A stretch of 64,000 bases of DNA. It comes from Endothia cerciana. Taxonomy: Eukaryota > Ascomycota > Sordariomycetes > Diaporthales > Cryphonectriaceae. Shown here one piece after another: positions 21,671 to 32,110 of the stretch. Position 1 is the stretch's first letter; each line of letters begins with the position of its first letter. Position numbers and translations under genes: made by a program. Under the pieces are notes generated by a model, which worked only from the letters and a program-made list of their open reading frames with translations, had not been told where the DNA came from and did not search any database. The stretch covers positions 682,001 through 746,000 of the forward strand of contig JALRMH010000005.1 in NCBI GenBank assembly GCA_026119935.1, given 5' to 3'.

Positions 21671-23410
21671 ATGCACGCCTTCTCCCGTCCTGCCGTCGTC
21701 CTGGGCGCCCTCGCCGCCGGAGCCGGTCTCGCGGCTGCCGAGGAGTACCCTCGCCCCTACGTCACCGACTACCAGCCCTACAATGAGGGCTTCTACGGGG
21801 ACCACCCCAACCAGACCTTCAAGTCGTCGAAGACCCTCGCACCCCTCCTTCAGGTCAACCAGTGGGACCCAAGCCGTTCCGGCCTGTCGAGGTACCTGTT
21901 CGTCTCCAGCCCGGCCGGCTCGCAGGGCTCCTCGCCCTTTATAATCGACACCGAGGATCTGAGCATGGTCTACGGTGATCCCACATGGTCGTCGGTGAAC
22001 AACCCCAGGATACAGGAGTACAATGGCCTCCCGTACTTCACGTTCTGGGAGGGTAGGGATTTCAGCGGACACGGCCTGGGCCACTGCCTGCTCTACGACT
22101 CGTCGTATCAGCAGGTCTACAACATCTCCGTCAAGATGATCAACACGCTGATGGACTCGCACGAGTGCCAGTTGACAGATGACGGGACGGCACTGGTTAC
22201 CGCCTACGAGAAGATACCGTTCGACATGACCAATGCGCCCGGGGGCGGGCCGAAGAGCGGGGAGCTGTTGGACAGCATATTCGAGGAGGTTGACATTGCT
22301 ACAGGCGACCTCAAGTTCCTCTGGCGTGCGAGCCACCACTTTGACATCAACAACACCGAGGTGAACTGGGGACCCGGCGACTACGGCGCACAGACCGAGG
22401 ATGTCGGCTGGGATTTCTTCCACATCAACAGCCTGCAGAAGACGAAGGCGGGTAATTACCTGGTGTCGGGCAGGCGCATAGATTCGTTGATACACGTCAG
22501 CGGCGAGGACGGATCCACCATCTGGCAGCTCGGCGGCAAGGACAACCAGTTCTATGACCTGAGCGGTGGGAACGCAACAAACTTCGGCTTTCAGCACACG
22601 GCGCGCTTCCTCAACGACGATCTCACCGAGATCACCCTGTTCGACAACCACGACCTCGACCCGGCCAAGCCTTCTCCTGGCTGCCCCGACGGCTGCTCCA
22701 GGGGTCTCCACCTGCGCCTCAACTACGACGATCCCAACAACTTCACCGCGGAGGTCCTCCATGAGTACTATCACCCCATGAGCATCTCGTCCTGGGCGAT
22801 GGGGGGGTTTCAGAAGCTGTCCAACGGCAATGTCCTCATCAGCTGGGGTACAACCCCCGTGATAACCGAGTACACCGAGGACGGCGATATCGTTCTTGAC
22901 GTGCAGCTTGGTCCATGGTACGACGAGGCCGGCAATAGGGAGCCTGTCTATCGAGCCTGGACGATGAACTGGACGGCATACCCTTCTTGGGAGCCTGACA
23001 TTGCGGCAGGGGACGGATATGCCTATGTCAGCTGGAATGGCGCGACGGAGGTAGACTCGTGGGATCTTGTAAGCCAAAAGCCGGTCCTGGTGGATGCATC
23101 CCGGCTGCAGGGGCTTCCTAAAGCTGACGTGGCACCGCCGACAAAACAGATGGAGGGTGACGCCCAGGACAACATCAGCTTCACAGTGAACGCGAAGAAG
23201 GTCGGGTTTGAGACGGTGATCCCTCTCAAGACGAATGCGGCCTTTGTCGTGGCAAATGCTTTGGCAGCAGATGGTACCATCCTGGGCACTACGGACGTAT
23301 GGGATGCGGAACTTGGAGCAACGGTGAGCAACTGGATGCGGATCTCCCCCCTCCCCCCTGCTTGGACGTCTCGTCCTGCTCCTGAATTTGGTCACCCTTT
23401 TTATTTTTAA
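21671..23410 (+). CDS. secreted arylsulfotransferase (ASST)-family protein
   Basis: Long exon from the ATG at 21671, which gives a typical signal peptide (about residues 1-23, ending in AAA). An in-frame upstream extension exists but lacks this property. The body reads as the ASST-type propeller of fungi: repeated short beta-blades, with segments such as SGRRIDSLIHVSGEDGSTIWQ, FGFQHTARF and LFDNHDLDP. Several Asn-x-Ser/Thr sites suggest glycosylation. Family members transfer sulfate between phenolic compounds in bacteria; the activity of the fungal branch is not established. Read without splicing, the product is 579 aa. The last ~29 codons have poor protein character and begin at a good donor (GTGAGC, 23324), so an intron to a 3' exon near 23470-23603 is likely. 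The exact 3' end is uncertain. Confidence 0.82.
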   Translation: MHAFSRPAVVLGALAAGAGLAAAEEYPRPYVTDYQPYNEGFYGDHPNQTFKSSKTLAPLLQVNQWDPSRSGLSRYLFVSSPAGSQGSSPFIIDTEDLSMVYGDPTWSSVNNPRIQEYNGLPYFTFWEGRDFSGHGLGHCLLYDSSYQQVYNISVKMINTLMDSHECQLTDDGTALVTAYEKIPFDMTNAPGGGPKSGELLDSIFEEVDIATGDLKFLWRASHHFDINNTEVNWGPGDYGAQTEDVGWDFFHINSLQKTKAGNYLVSGRRIDSLIHVSGEDGSTIWQLGGKDNQFYDLSGGNATNFGFQHTARFLNDDLTEITLFDNHDLDPAKPSPGCPDGCSRGLHLRLNYDDPNNFTAEVLHEYYHPMSISSWAMGGFQKLSNGNVLISWGTTPVITEYTEDGDIVLDVQLGPWYDEAGNREPVYRAWTMNWTAYPSWEPDIAAGDGYAYVSWNGATEVDSWDLVSQKPVLVDASRLQGLPKADVAPPTKQMEGDAQDNISFTVNAKKVGFETVIPLKTNAAFVVANALAADGTILGTTDVWDAELGATVSNWMRISPLPPAWTSRPAPEFGHPFYF

Positions 23411-24171
23411 ATTTTTTTTTGTTTTTTTGTGGACACCAGTGCTTATTCTTTTTCTTTCCTCCCCAAAGCGCCCAGGTGGAGCTGCAGGTTATTGCACGAT
23501 CGGCTGCGGCCGGTTTGATGATTTCGATTCCATGATTCTGCTGCTCATGTGCTCCTCTGCGGTGTTACTACTTCTCATGGTGGCCACCAGGTGGAGGAAA
23601 TGAGCCGCACATATTTTCTTGACGAAGGATGACCGCTGTGTTTGTCACTTTTACCCGCATCGGCGCGCCTACGGATACCACAACCAGGAGTACCACCACA
23701 GTACGTCACTACTACTACCACTGCGTTCCCTGCATTCTCGCGGATACACAAAAAGAAAGTTATTCGCCGATTTCATGTCACAGTCCGGCGTTCAGGCGGG
23801 TCGGGGAGATCTAGGTGATACCGGCATATTACAGCATGAGCATTGTCCTCCCGGCCCTGGGGGATAGCATTGGTTCGGCGTCTGAAGAGATTTGCTTTCT
23901 TGCGAAGGGTTTCTGCGATTTATTATTGTCTAGTTCTATTTGCCTCTGTTACCTTTATACCATCACGACCACTACCACCACCACCACCATCATAACCACA
24001 ACCACACCCTTCTTGTCTATAGTACAATACGAACTAGCATTAAAAGAAGAAAGACGTATTGGTCTTCCATACCAGCAGCCACGTCTGTGTCTCGCTTTTA
24101 GGTGAGACAGCGCGGACAGAATCCGCGCCCGGTCGTTTGAGATCTGAACTTGGGCTTGAGACCTGACTTCA

Positions 24172-24185
24172 CCCCCCCCCCCCCC
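24172..24185 (+). repeat. C14 homopolymer
   Basis: An unbroken run of 14 C in non-coding DNA. Confidence 0.9.
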
Positions 24186-24563
24186 AGCAGCAGGCCGATT
24201 TGTTTGCTAATTAGGTTGTTTGTCCTGGAACATGCCAGATACCACACAGGGGGCCGCCACCATCTGGAACATATACGCCCCCCAGCCCGCCCGAACGCCA
24301 CGTACCCGAACCCCGAGTGCGAGCTGCAGAGCACCTCTCCTGGCGCCGCAACCCCCCCCCTCCGTCTCCCTACCTCGGGCGGTATGCCGGGTGACAGCCA
24401 GGTCCTGCGGCGCTCGGGGTGGCCCACGGTTCGGTATGTCGCGGCTGCGGTGGCGTCCCCCCTGGGCCTGTCTGCGTTCAGACGGGCTCGGTCCCGGCTC
24501 GGTAAGGGATTGCTGGGCGGTGCGAGCAGCATTCCTAACCCCCTCCCCCCTCGAGAAGAGAAG

Positions 24564-24568
<5 letters not shown>

Positions 24569-24604
<36 letters not shown>
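24569..24604 (+). repeat. (AG)18 microsatellite
   Basis: A perfect AG repeat of about 36 bases, preceded by a degenerate AGAAGAGAAG stretch. It forms a long homopurine tract. Confidence 0.95.
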
Positions 24605-24607
<3 letters not shown>

Positions 24608-24835
24608 AAGAGTGGGGGGCGGCGGAGGGTGAGGATTCGGGCGTGGCGGTCGACGGCGGCCCAAAGTGGCTTGTTTCGGGTTTCTGCCGCTGATGCGCGG
24701 GTCAGATTCGGGGTAGGGGAACGGGGCAATGACTTCTCAGTCCGGGTGATGGTGATGGTGTGGGAACACCGCGGGCTGGGGCACGGCACTGTGCTGGTCT
24801 GGTCCAGGAGACACGGACGGGATGGACGGTTCCAC

Positions 24836-24836
<1 letters not shown>

Positions 24837-24870
<34 letters not shown>
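24837..24870 (+). repeat. (AC)17 microsatellite
   Basis: A perfect AC repeat of 34 bases in non-coding DNA, 230 bases beyond the AG repeat. Confidence 0.95.
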
Positions 24871-24872
<2 letters not shown>

Positions 24873-25140
24873 TATGCGACCGGTGGGCAACGATGGTGGA
24901 CTGAACACGCGAGGGTTTTGCGACGTTTCGCATGGGATCACGACCTGTCTAAACCGGGACATATCGACTTGTTTTCGGCCGGGTCTTACTATTTGACGGT
25001 CGGCCGGCTGCCGCTCGTCCCCCCCGCTCGGCTCTCACGACCTTAATTTGCCGTGAATTCCAGGACACACCACGATCATTAGACACGAATACGGCCTGGG
25101 TCTTTTTTTATTTTTAATTTTCTTTTATTTTTTTAGTGCC

Positions 25141-25151
25141 GGGGGGGGGGG
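25141..25151 (+). repeat. G11 homopolymer preceded by T-rich tract
   Basis: A run of 11 G followed by TGGGGG. A T-rich stretch of about 30 bases lies just before it. Confidence 0.85.
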
Positions 25152-26088
25152 TGGGGGCCGACTGGCCAGAGGTGATGCACGCCACTCGATATCTGCTGAA
25201 TTTCAAGGGACTTCGTTAATCCAAAGGGCCGAATGGCATCGCCGGACAGCTGATGGAATGATGAACTGGGCTTTGGTATTCCCCTTCTTTCGAAGGGAGG
25301 CGACACGTCCGGACAAAGTTCTAGGAGCCTAACCATGTCTGACCTTGGAGGCGACAGCTCTTGGCGCGTAGTTTAGTCCAATGTAAGTGAGGCTCGCACA
25401 ACGGGCGCCCAGGACAAGATCAACCAGTGACCCGTGGCCGATTTCAGTTATGAGAAGCCCCCAAGTGGGCGGCGGATGTTGCCGTCTCGCGCGAACTTCG
25501 CGCGACCTTGAACCTGCGCCAGTGCGGAGCTAACTCTCCGGCATTACATCAGAATGGTTAGAGGACAGGCTAGTATGCTATGTGGCGATCCACACATACG
25601 CAAACACACCATATCACCAACGACGTCAGAGGCCCAGCACCGCGGCGACGGCCCCAGATCTGCGATCTGCCTGCCTGAATTCGTGGGATCGAATTCTTCG
25701 TGGACCTTTTGGTTCCCCCCAATAAGGGGTTCTTCCCCTGGTAGTACGGCATGCTGGAGATGGCCTTTTGCATCATCAACGTCGAGGAATCAGATTTCCG
25801 GCCCAGATCTGGATCTACGACACTGGAACGTGTATGGCATCTTGAAAATAGGGCCCGCTGCTGAGGTATACTGACGTCAATGGAGGAGGGGGATATGTCC
25901 AATGCCCGCCTTCGAATTGCCAATATGCTCCACACACAATGTCTCCGAGTCCTGGCTATTCGCGGTGATACATATATGAAGCCCGCTCTGGGCACCTGGC
26001 CTCCCTGCTGTCTCTCTGCTTCCGGCCTTCCCCTGTCACGTCTCAAAGCAACAGACCTGGCTACCCGAAGTGAGAGCCGACAGGTTGC

Positions 26089-28368
26089 ATGGCTTCGTTG
26101 ATCCCACAGACTATACAACAGGCCGCCCAGAAGATCATCATGGGTTCCAGCGGAGACAAGGTCGCTGACCTCGGCAAGGACACCATCGAGCCGTCCACTG
26201 GCACAAACCTGACCTCCGACTGGGGTGTCAGGCAGTCTAACACGGACCACTGGCTGAGCGTCACCAACGGCGAGCACACCGGACCTTCGTTGCTGGAGGA
26301 CCCGTTTGGCCGGGAGAAGGTGGAAATGGCCCTTCGCCCCCGATGACCGCACGCAACCGCTAACACACCCCAGATCCACCGCTTCGACCACGAGCGCATC
26401 CCCGAGCGTGTGGTCCACGCACGTGGCGCTGGTGCCTTCGGAAAGTTCAGGGTCTATGAGAGCGCCGAGGATGTCACCTTCGCACCGGTGCTGACGGACA
26501 CGTCGCGGGAGACGCCCGTCTTCCTCCGGTTCTCGACGGTGCTGGGGAGCCGGGGCAGCGCCGACACCGTCAGGGATGTCCGGGGCTTCGCCGTCAAGTT
26601 CTACACACAGGAGGGCAACTGGGATATCGTGGGCAACAACATCCCCGTCTTCTTCATCCAGGACGCCATGAAGTTCCCGGACATCATCCACTCGGGCAAG
26701 CCCGAGCCCCACAACGAGGTGCCCCAGGCCCAGACGGCCCACAATAACTTCTGGGACTTCGTCTTCAACCACACCGAAGCCACACACATGTACATGTGGA
26801 CGACGTCGGACCGCGCCATCCCCCGCTCGTACCGGATGATGCAGGGCTTCGGCGTCAATACCTACACACTCATCAACGCCCAGGGGAAGCGCTCCTTCGT
26901 CAAATTCCACTTCACCCCTGAGCTGGGCGTGCACTCGCTCGTGTGGGACGAGGCCCTCAAGCTCGCCGGCCAGGACCCGGACTTTCACCGCAAGGATCTC
27001 AACGAGGCCATCGAGAACGGCGCCTACCCCAAGTGGAAGTTCGGCATCCAGATCATCCCGGAGGAGGACGAGCACAACTTCGAGTTCGACATCCTTGACG
27101 CCACCAAGGTGTGGCCCGAGGAGCTCGTGCCGGTCCGTTACATCGGCGAGCTGGAGCTGAACCGCACCGTCGACGAGTACTTCCCGCAGACGGAGCAGGT
27201 GGCCTTCTGCACCAGCCACGTCGTGCCCGGCATCGGCTTCTCCGACGACCCCCTCCTGCAGGGCCGCAACTTCTCATACTTCGACACACAGGTCAGCCGC
27301 CTCGGGGTCAACTGGGAGGAGCTGCCCATAAACCGGCCCGTGTGCCCCGTGATGAACTTCAACTCGGACGGACAGAAGCGCCACACCATCCGCAAGGGCA
27401 CCGTCAACTACTGGCCGAACCGCTTCGGCATCAACCCGCCCGCCGCCAAGGAGGAGGGCGGGTATGTCGAGTACCAACAGAAGCTCGAGGGGATCAAGCA
27501 GCGCGCCAAGAGCGAGAAGTTCGGGGAGCACTTCAAACAGGCACAGCTGTTTTACAACAGCCTGTCGCCCGTCGAGAAGGCGCACGTCACCAGCGCCTTC
27601 GGCTTCGAGCTGGACCACTGCGACGACCCCCTCGTCTACGAAAACCTGGCACGGCGCCTCGCCGACATCGACCTCGATCTCGCGCAGTCCGTCGCCGAGC
27701 TGGTGGGCGCCCAGGTCCCCGAGAAGGCAGGCAACCCCAACCACGGTAGGAAGGCCAAGGGCCTGTCGCAGTTCGACTTCCTCCCGGAGAAGCCCACCAT
27801 CGCCAGCCGCCGCGTGGCCATCATCGTCGCCGACGGCTTCGACTCGGTGGCCTTCACCGCCGTCAAGACGGCCGTCGCGGCGCAGGGGGCCCTGCCCTTC
27901 GTCATCGGCACCAAGCGCAGCGAGGTCTTCGCAGCGGGCCAGGACAGGGAGAAGGGCAAGGGCGTGCGGCCCGACCACCACCTCGAGGGCTTCCGGTCCA
28001 CCATGGTCGACGCCGTCTTCGTGCCCGGCGGCCGCGAGTCGATCGACACGCTTAAGAAGAACGGGCGCGCGCTGCACTGGGTCCGCGAGGCCTTTGGCCA
28101 CCTGAAGGCCATCGGCGGCACGGGCGAGGCCGTCGAGCTGCTGCAGATGGCCTTCCAGCTGCCGCGCGTCCAGGTGTCGGGCGGCGCGGAGGTCGCGGAG
28201 AGCTACGGCGTCGTCACGCTGGGCCGGGCGGCGCCCGAGAGCTTCAGCGAGACGGTCAGCATCGCGAAGGGGGCCAAGAACTTCGTGGACCAGTTCTTCT
28301 TCTCGATCTCGCAGCACAGGAACTGGGACCGGGAGCTGGACGGGCTCAGTACCATGGTGGCGTACTGA
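26089..28368 (+). CDS. large-subunit catalase with C-terminal flavodoxin/GATase-like domain
   Basis: Two exons, 26089-26319 and 26374-28368, with a 54-nt phase-0 intron (donor GTGGAA, branch-like GCTAAC, acceptor CCCCAG). The product is 741 aa. It is a clade-2 monofunctional catalase. The distal His is H92 in RVVHARG, the distal Asn is about N165 in DIVGNNIPVFF, and the proximal heme Tyr is about Y379 in NFSYFDTQ. After the core, about residues 550-741 form the extra alpha/beta domain of large catalases. It degrades H2O2 to water and O2. No signal peptide is seen, which fits the intracellular spore-type large catalases rather than the secreted ones. The sequence after the heme Tyr (SRLGVNWEELPINRP) is shorter than the usual RLGGPNF pattern. 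Codons are strongly GC3-biased, which produces long false frames on other frames and on the minus strand. Confidence 0.96.
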
Positions 28369-28716
28369 TGAGGTTTGGGAGGTTGATCGTCACTTGTAGC
28401 ATAGGATGGTGATGTTTAGTACAGCTGGACATCACGCTGCATAATGAATAATGATTCACTCTGGTCTATTCGAAGAGCTTTATAAGTTTCTGTCAAGGCT
28501 CTAATCCTTGTACTCAGTCGTATAGGCTATCCGCTCCCCCCGAGTCTAGTTCGGGGCTTCGTCCCAGCCTTTCCTCATACCACATCATTTCCCTCCCTCT
28601 CTAAGGCTGTGGCCCCCAGGTTGGTTTTGCCCATGCTGATGGTCTGGACCCGTCGGACGCAGTTCAAGACCTCACCTGCGGCCTCAACCCGTCCTTCCCT
28701 CGCTTCTTAAATGAGA

Positions 28717-28728
28717 CCCCCCCCCCCC
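28717..28728 (+). repeat. C12 homopolymer
   Basis: An unbroken run of 12 C downstream of the catalase gene. Confidence 0.9.
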
Positions 28729-29486
28729 GCCACAAAAATCAAACAACCCGGTCGTAGCATCAGCATCCATGCGACCCATGTCCCCAGAGTCGGTCGCCCC
28801 GTCCCAAGACTCGGAAGGGTCTAACGGTATCACTGCCCACGGGTCCCTAGTCCCTCAGGGATGGGAAGATGTCGAGCAGGTCGCACACCCGGTAGACCAT
28901 ATCGCACATCAGGCCCCAGTATCTGTCGGACGACGCGATGACCATGTCGTCCTCGGAGACCGGTGGTGGTAGGACGTCGCGTCCGCGCCGTGAGCTGGTT
29001 GGGGCGGCCGGATCCTGGCCATCCCCTCTTGCTCGCGGCTGTCCATCTCCTCTTTCGGCCGTGTATGTTGACGGAGTTGCCTTGGGAAAAGTGCCTCGAG
29101 AGAAGAGGACCTGACTTGACATCATGCGCCTTTAATATGACATTGTTCCCCTTGGGATGGCAAGGACGGGAGGCGGAAATGAGGATGACTTGCTTGATTC
29201 TCCCCAATAACAGTCAGCTTATCGGTCATCCAGACCGTCTAATGCTGTCCTGAGTGGCTGGGAGTGGTGAGTGACCCGCCGGTCTCTGAGATGCCCACGG
29301 ATCCATGCACGACTTTGATTGCATCCTCGTGTGTAGATGGTTCTGTTTAGAACTGACAGGCTGATTTATCTACCCTAAACCTCTCGAGAACTAAAATCGG
29401 ATATCTTACTTCCTAATTCCCCGAGCCCAAACCGAGTCCAACGAACCTCAATCGCAGTATTGCCCCCTTCTCATCTCCAAGGAAAG

Positions 29487-29504
29487 AAAAAAAAAAAAAA
29501 AAAA
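29487..29504 (+). repeat. A18 homopolymer
   Basis: About 18 consecutive A, near the 3' end of the minus-strand His-rich gene. Confidence 0.85.
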
Positions 29505-29596
29505 GCCGAACACCTTCCCCCCCTCCCAGACTAAAACCCCCCTGATTCTTTCAAAACCCCAAGATGCCAAACCCATAGACCCCTTTTGGTAAAAGT

Positions 29597-29977
29597 TTAG
29601 ACGTGCACGTGGACGGTGTAGTGAGTCGATTGTCTCGAGCCGTGGTCTGAGCCGTGGCGGGAGCTATGGCGGGAGCCGTGGTGCGAACCGTGGTGCGAAC
29701 CGTGATGTGGAGAGTGATGAGACCTAGGCCGGTGATTGACCACCACAATATCACGTGGAGCACAATAATCGGATGCCACCCTAGTGCTGGCGCCGCTCGT
29801 GTAGCTAGCTGTCGCTGAGGTGTTGTACCGTGGCGTTCTGATGGAGGTAGGTGTGCCGACGCCGTACATCGAGTGGGCGCAATAGTAGCCGGACGGGATG
29901 TAGCAGCTACAGTCGTGGCAGTAGTAGTACTGGCTGCGCGCGTACGAGCCAACGGTGGTGGTGGTAGTCAAAGACAT
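29597..29977 (-). CDS. small protein with Cys/Tyr-rich N-terminus and Ser-His repeat tail
   Basis: Frame of 126 aa from the ATG at 29977; the frame stays open 39 codons further upstream, but that part is basic and leader-like. The first half has a Thr run, then a Tyr/Cys cluster (YYYCHDCSCY and GYYCAH, about residues 17-34) with four Cys and two His. The second half (about 84-115) is built from short units of the type S-H/R-H-G-S, giving many His within 35 residues. Both parts could bind Zn, Cu or Ni. There is no signal peptide or transmembrane segment. I do not recognise a family. The reading frame is supported by this ordered composition and by Ser/Thr/Tyr-rich fungal-type bias, not by homology. 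It could also be a repeat-born false frame. Confidence 0.55.
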   Translation of the reverse strand: MSLTTTTTVGSYARSQYYYCHDCSCYIPSGYYCAHSMYGVGTPTSIRTPRYNTSATASYTSGASTRVASDYCAPRDIVVVNHRPRSHHSPHHGSHHGSHHGSRHSSRHGSDHGSRQSTHYTVHVHV

Positions 29978-32110
29978 GATTATTTGATGTGTCTTTTTCT
30001 TTTTCTTATGTGTTTTCAAGGAGGCAGGACTTGGTGATTCTGGAGACCTGAAGGCGAATGGGATCCCTATTGGCAATTCGGCGAGAGTCTTCACAGGAGG
30101 GACAGGAATTTACCTCCACAGGCTTTAAGCTTTTCTGAGTCTACAATCTGCGTGCCTTGGTTGATAACGGTGCAATATCTAATCTTTCTGACCCAGCCGG
30201 AGGCCGCCCCAAAGGGATATGTCCTCGTCAGGCCTGTTCTGCAGACCCCGTCATGGGACCTAAGATATCATCATGGGGCGAACAACTTCGGCCGACGTAG
30301 TCACGGTGTCTCCCAAGAGGCTGAGCGGAGATTGCCACCAAAAACAGCTCGTAACAGCGTATAAGTAAGCCCAGAGGGCGTATGGCTCGGCGGAGTGTCC
30401 CAGTGGGCAGAGCCGCATGAGCGCATTATCCAGCCTGGAGTAGTGCTTACTAGACGCACTAGGCCGTCGACTCACCATAGTGAGCCCCTTTCGCTACGCA
30501 TATTGGCGGCAAAGTGAGCATTAATGGCGTTCTGATATTGTTTCAGCCTTCCCGGTCGTCAGTCCAAGCCTGGATGGCTGTGTCGGTAGCGTTTCTCGCA
30601 AAGGAATGATATATCACCGCGGTCCCTGCGGGCAGCCAATTCTTACCGGAACACACCATCATCTTGGTCCACACATACACATATGGCAGATCAGTCGCAT
30701 CTTTAGGAGCGCACACACGATGTCCTCGGTATTGAGACCTTTAAGTATGGAAACGGGACTCCTTAGTGAAGCGTCGAGTTCAGAGGCATTCGTCCATGCC
30801 AATACGAAAGCCACCCAGCTCAGGAGGAAAATCCATGTTTCTGATCTCGAATTATCTCCGTTTGACAGCGTTTAGCATGGCGGCTTGCTTCAGTGTGATT
30901 CGTAAGCGAAGCCCTGGGTAGAGGTATGTTCGGAAGAGAACATCTGATCAACGAGCAGAAGAATGGGTTAGGAAGCAAAAGTTTGCACTTAATTTATACA
31001 CTTACTATCCCAGTTATCATAATATCTGGGCAAATATGCTCTCCCTGGGCTGGGTCGGGCTGTCACATCTATCTTTTACTTCGAGACAACTTTCATCCGT
31101 TCAAGCCTTTATGAGATGTACCGACCGGCACTAGAAACCGTGTTCACGCAGAGTTTGTGACCTGCACTAGCTACGGGCCTTTAGACTAGGCCACACATGT
31201 GTTATAAATTTTATTCCCGGCACATTGCGTAATGAGGCATGTCGAATAGATTTCGGATGAGAAACTTTTATTCCGCGCGCCGCGACATCCACTCGGAGAG
31301 TTGCTCACTCTGTACAGGCCATGACAGGCGTCTTAAGACGTGATATCGCTATGGCGAAGTACAGACGACCTCAACATTGCAGGCTCTGCTGCGTAGCTGG
31401 CTGGTATCATCAACGTGTTGGTTTCCCATCCAACCAAATAAATCAAGAAGTGCCGAGTGCTTGACCTGTATCCAGCTGCCGAAACATCGTGTTCCCCAGG
31501 TCTCCATGACTGCTCACGGTCCTATGTTATTAGTACTCGCCTGCAACTAAATGAGTCATGGGTTTCGATCTTCGCTAACATCTGCCACCAAGCCACCCGC
31601 GCTGGATCAATGTCAATCCGACTCAAAGCTATATTGCCACATTCCGCACTCAATGTAGAGTAGGCAACATCAGGAAGATCAATATCGAGGTAATCTGGGA
31701 ACCATACATCGCTACCTGTGAAACCAGACGTTGAGACGGCAGAGGTTAACAGCCGGACCGGTCACGCAGGAGAACGAGTCCTATGAGGCAAGCATGGATC
31801 ACAAGCCCCGGATATGATCCGGGTGGGTAGGAGCCATAATCTCGTTCCAGCTACTGTAACAGGGTGTTTCTTTTTGCCGCGACCCTCTCGGATCTTTGAT
31901 GAAGACACCACCTCCTAGACAAATGTTGGGTTGGAAACTCGGCAATCATGTTCAGCTTCAAAGATGATCTATAAATCTGAAGGGTTCATAAACTCGGGCA
32001 GCTGCTCCTAGCACTGGGATAGACATACCAGGTTTCGCTTTTTCGGAGTAGTGTTTATTTACTCTGGGACACACTGAAACGCATCTCGTGCCGGACATTT
32101 GACTTTCAAT
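29978..32110. other. 2.1-kb intergenic region, no gene seen
   Basis: This lies between divergent genes (His-rich on minus, DUF1996 on plus). No repeat, RNA or splice-joined coding sequence was found. Frames of 60-90 codons occur but are compositionally random. Confidence 0.5.

Larger units (their letters stand above)
23411..26088. other. 2.7-kb intergenic region rich in microsatellites
   Basis: The first ~190 bases probably hold the last exon of the arylsulfotransferase-like gene. One frame there encodes a hydrophobic segment followed by a basic tail and a TGA at 23601. The rest holds C14 (24172), (AG)18 (24569), (AC)17 (24837) and G11 (25141), with no credible gene. The last few hundred bases should be the catalase promoter. 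Confidence 0.55.
28369..29596. other. intergenic, no gene seen
   Basis: This lies between the 3' ends of the catalase gene and the minus-strand His-rich gene. It contains a C12 run (28717) and an A18 run (29487). Short frames lack motifs. Confidence 0.5.

Noticed and set aside
21443..23395. 650-codon open frame on the minus strand
   Set aside because: It is an exact antisense shadow of the arylsulfotransferase-like exon. It is Val/Gly/Arg-rich with no motif and no start context, and it arises from GC-biased third codon positions.
25570..28317. Long minus-strand frames over the catalase gene (549 and 347 codons) and a 212-codon plus-strand frame at 27111
   Set aside because: All mirror catalase codons in other frames, with Arg/Ala/Val-rich compositions. 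The catalase frame has every family motif.
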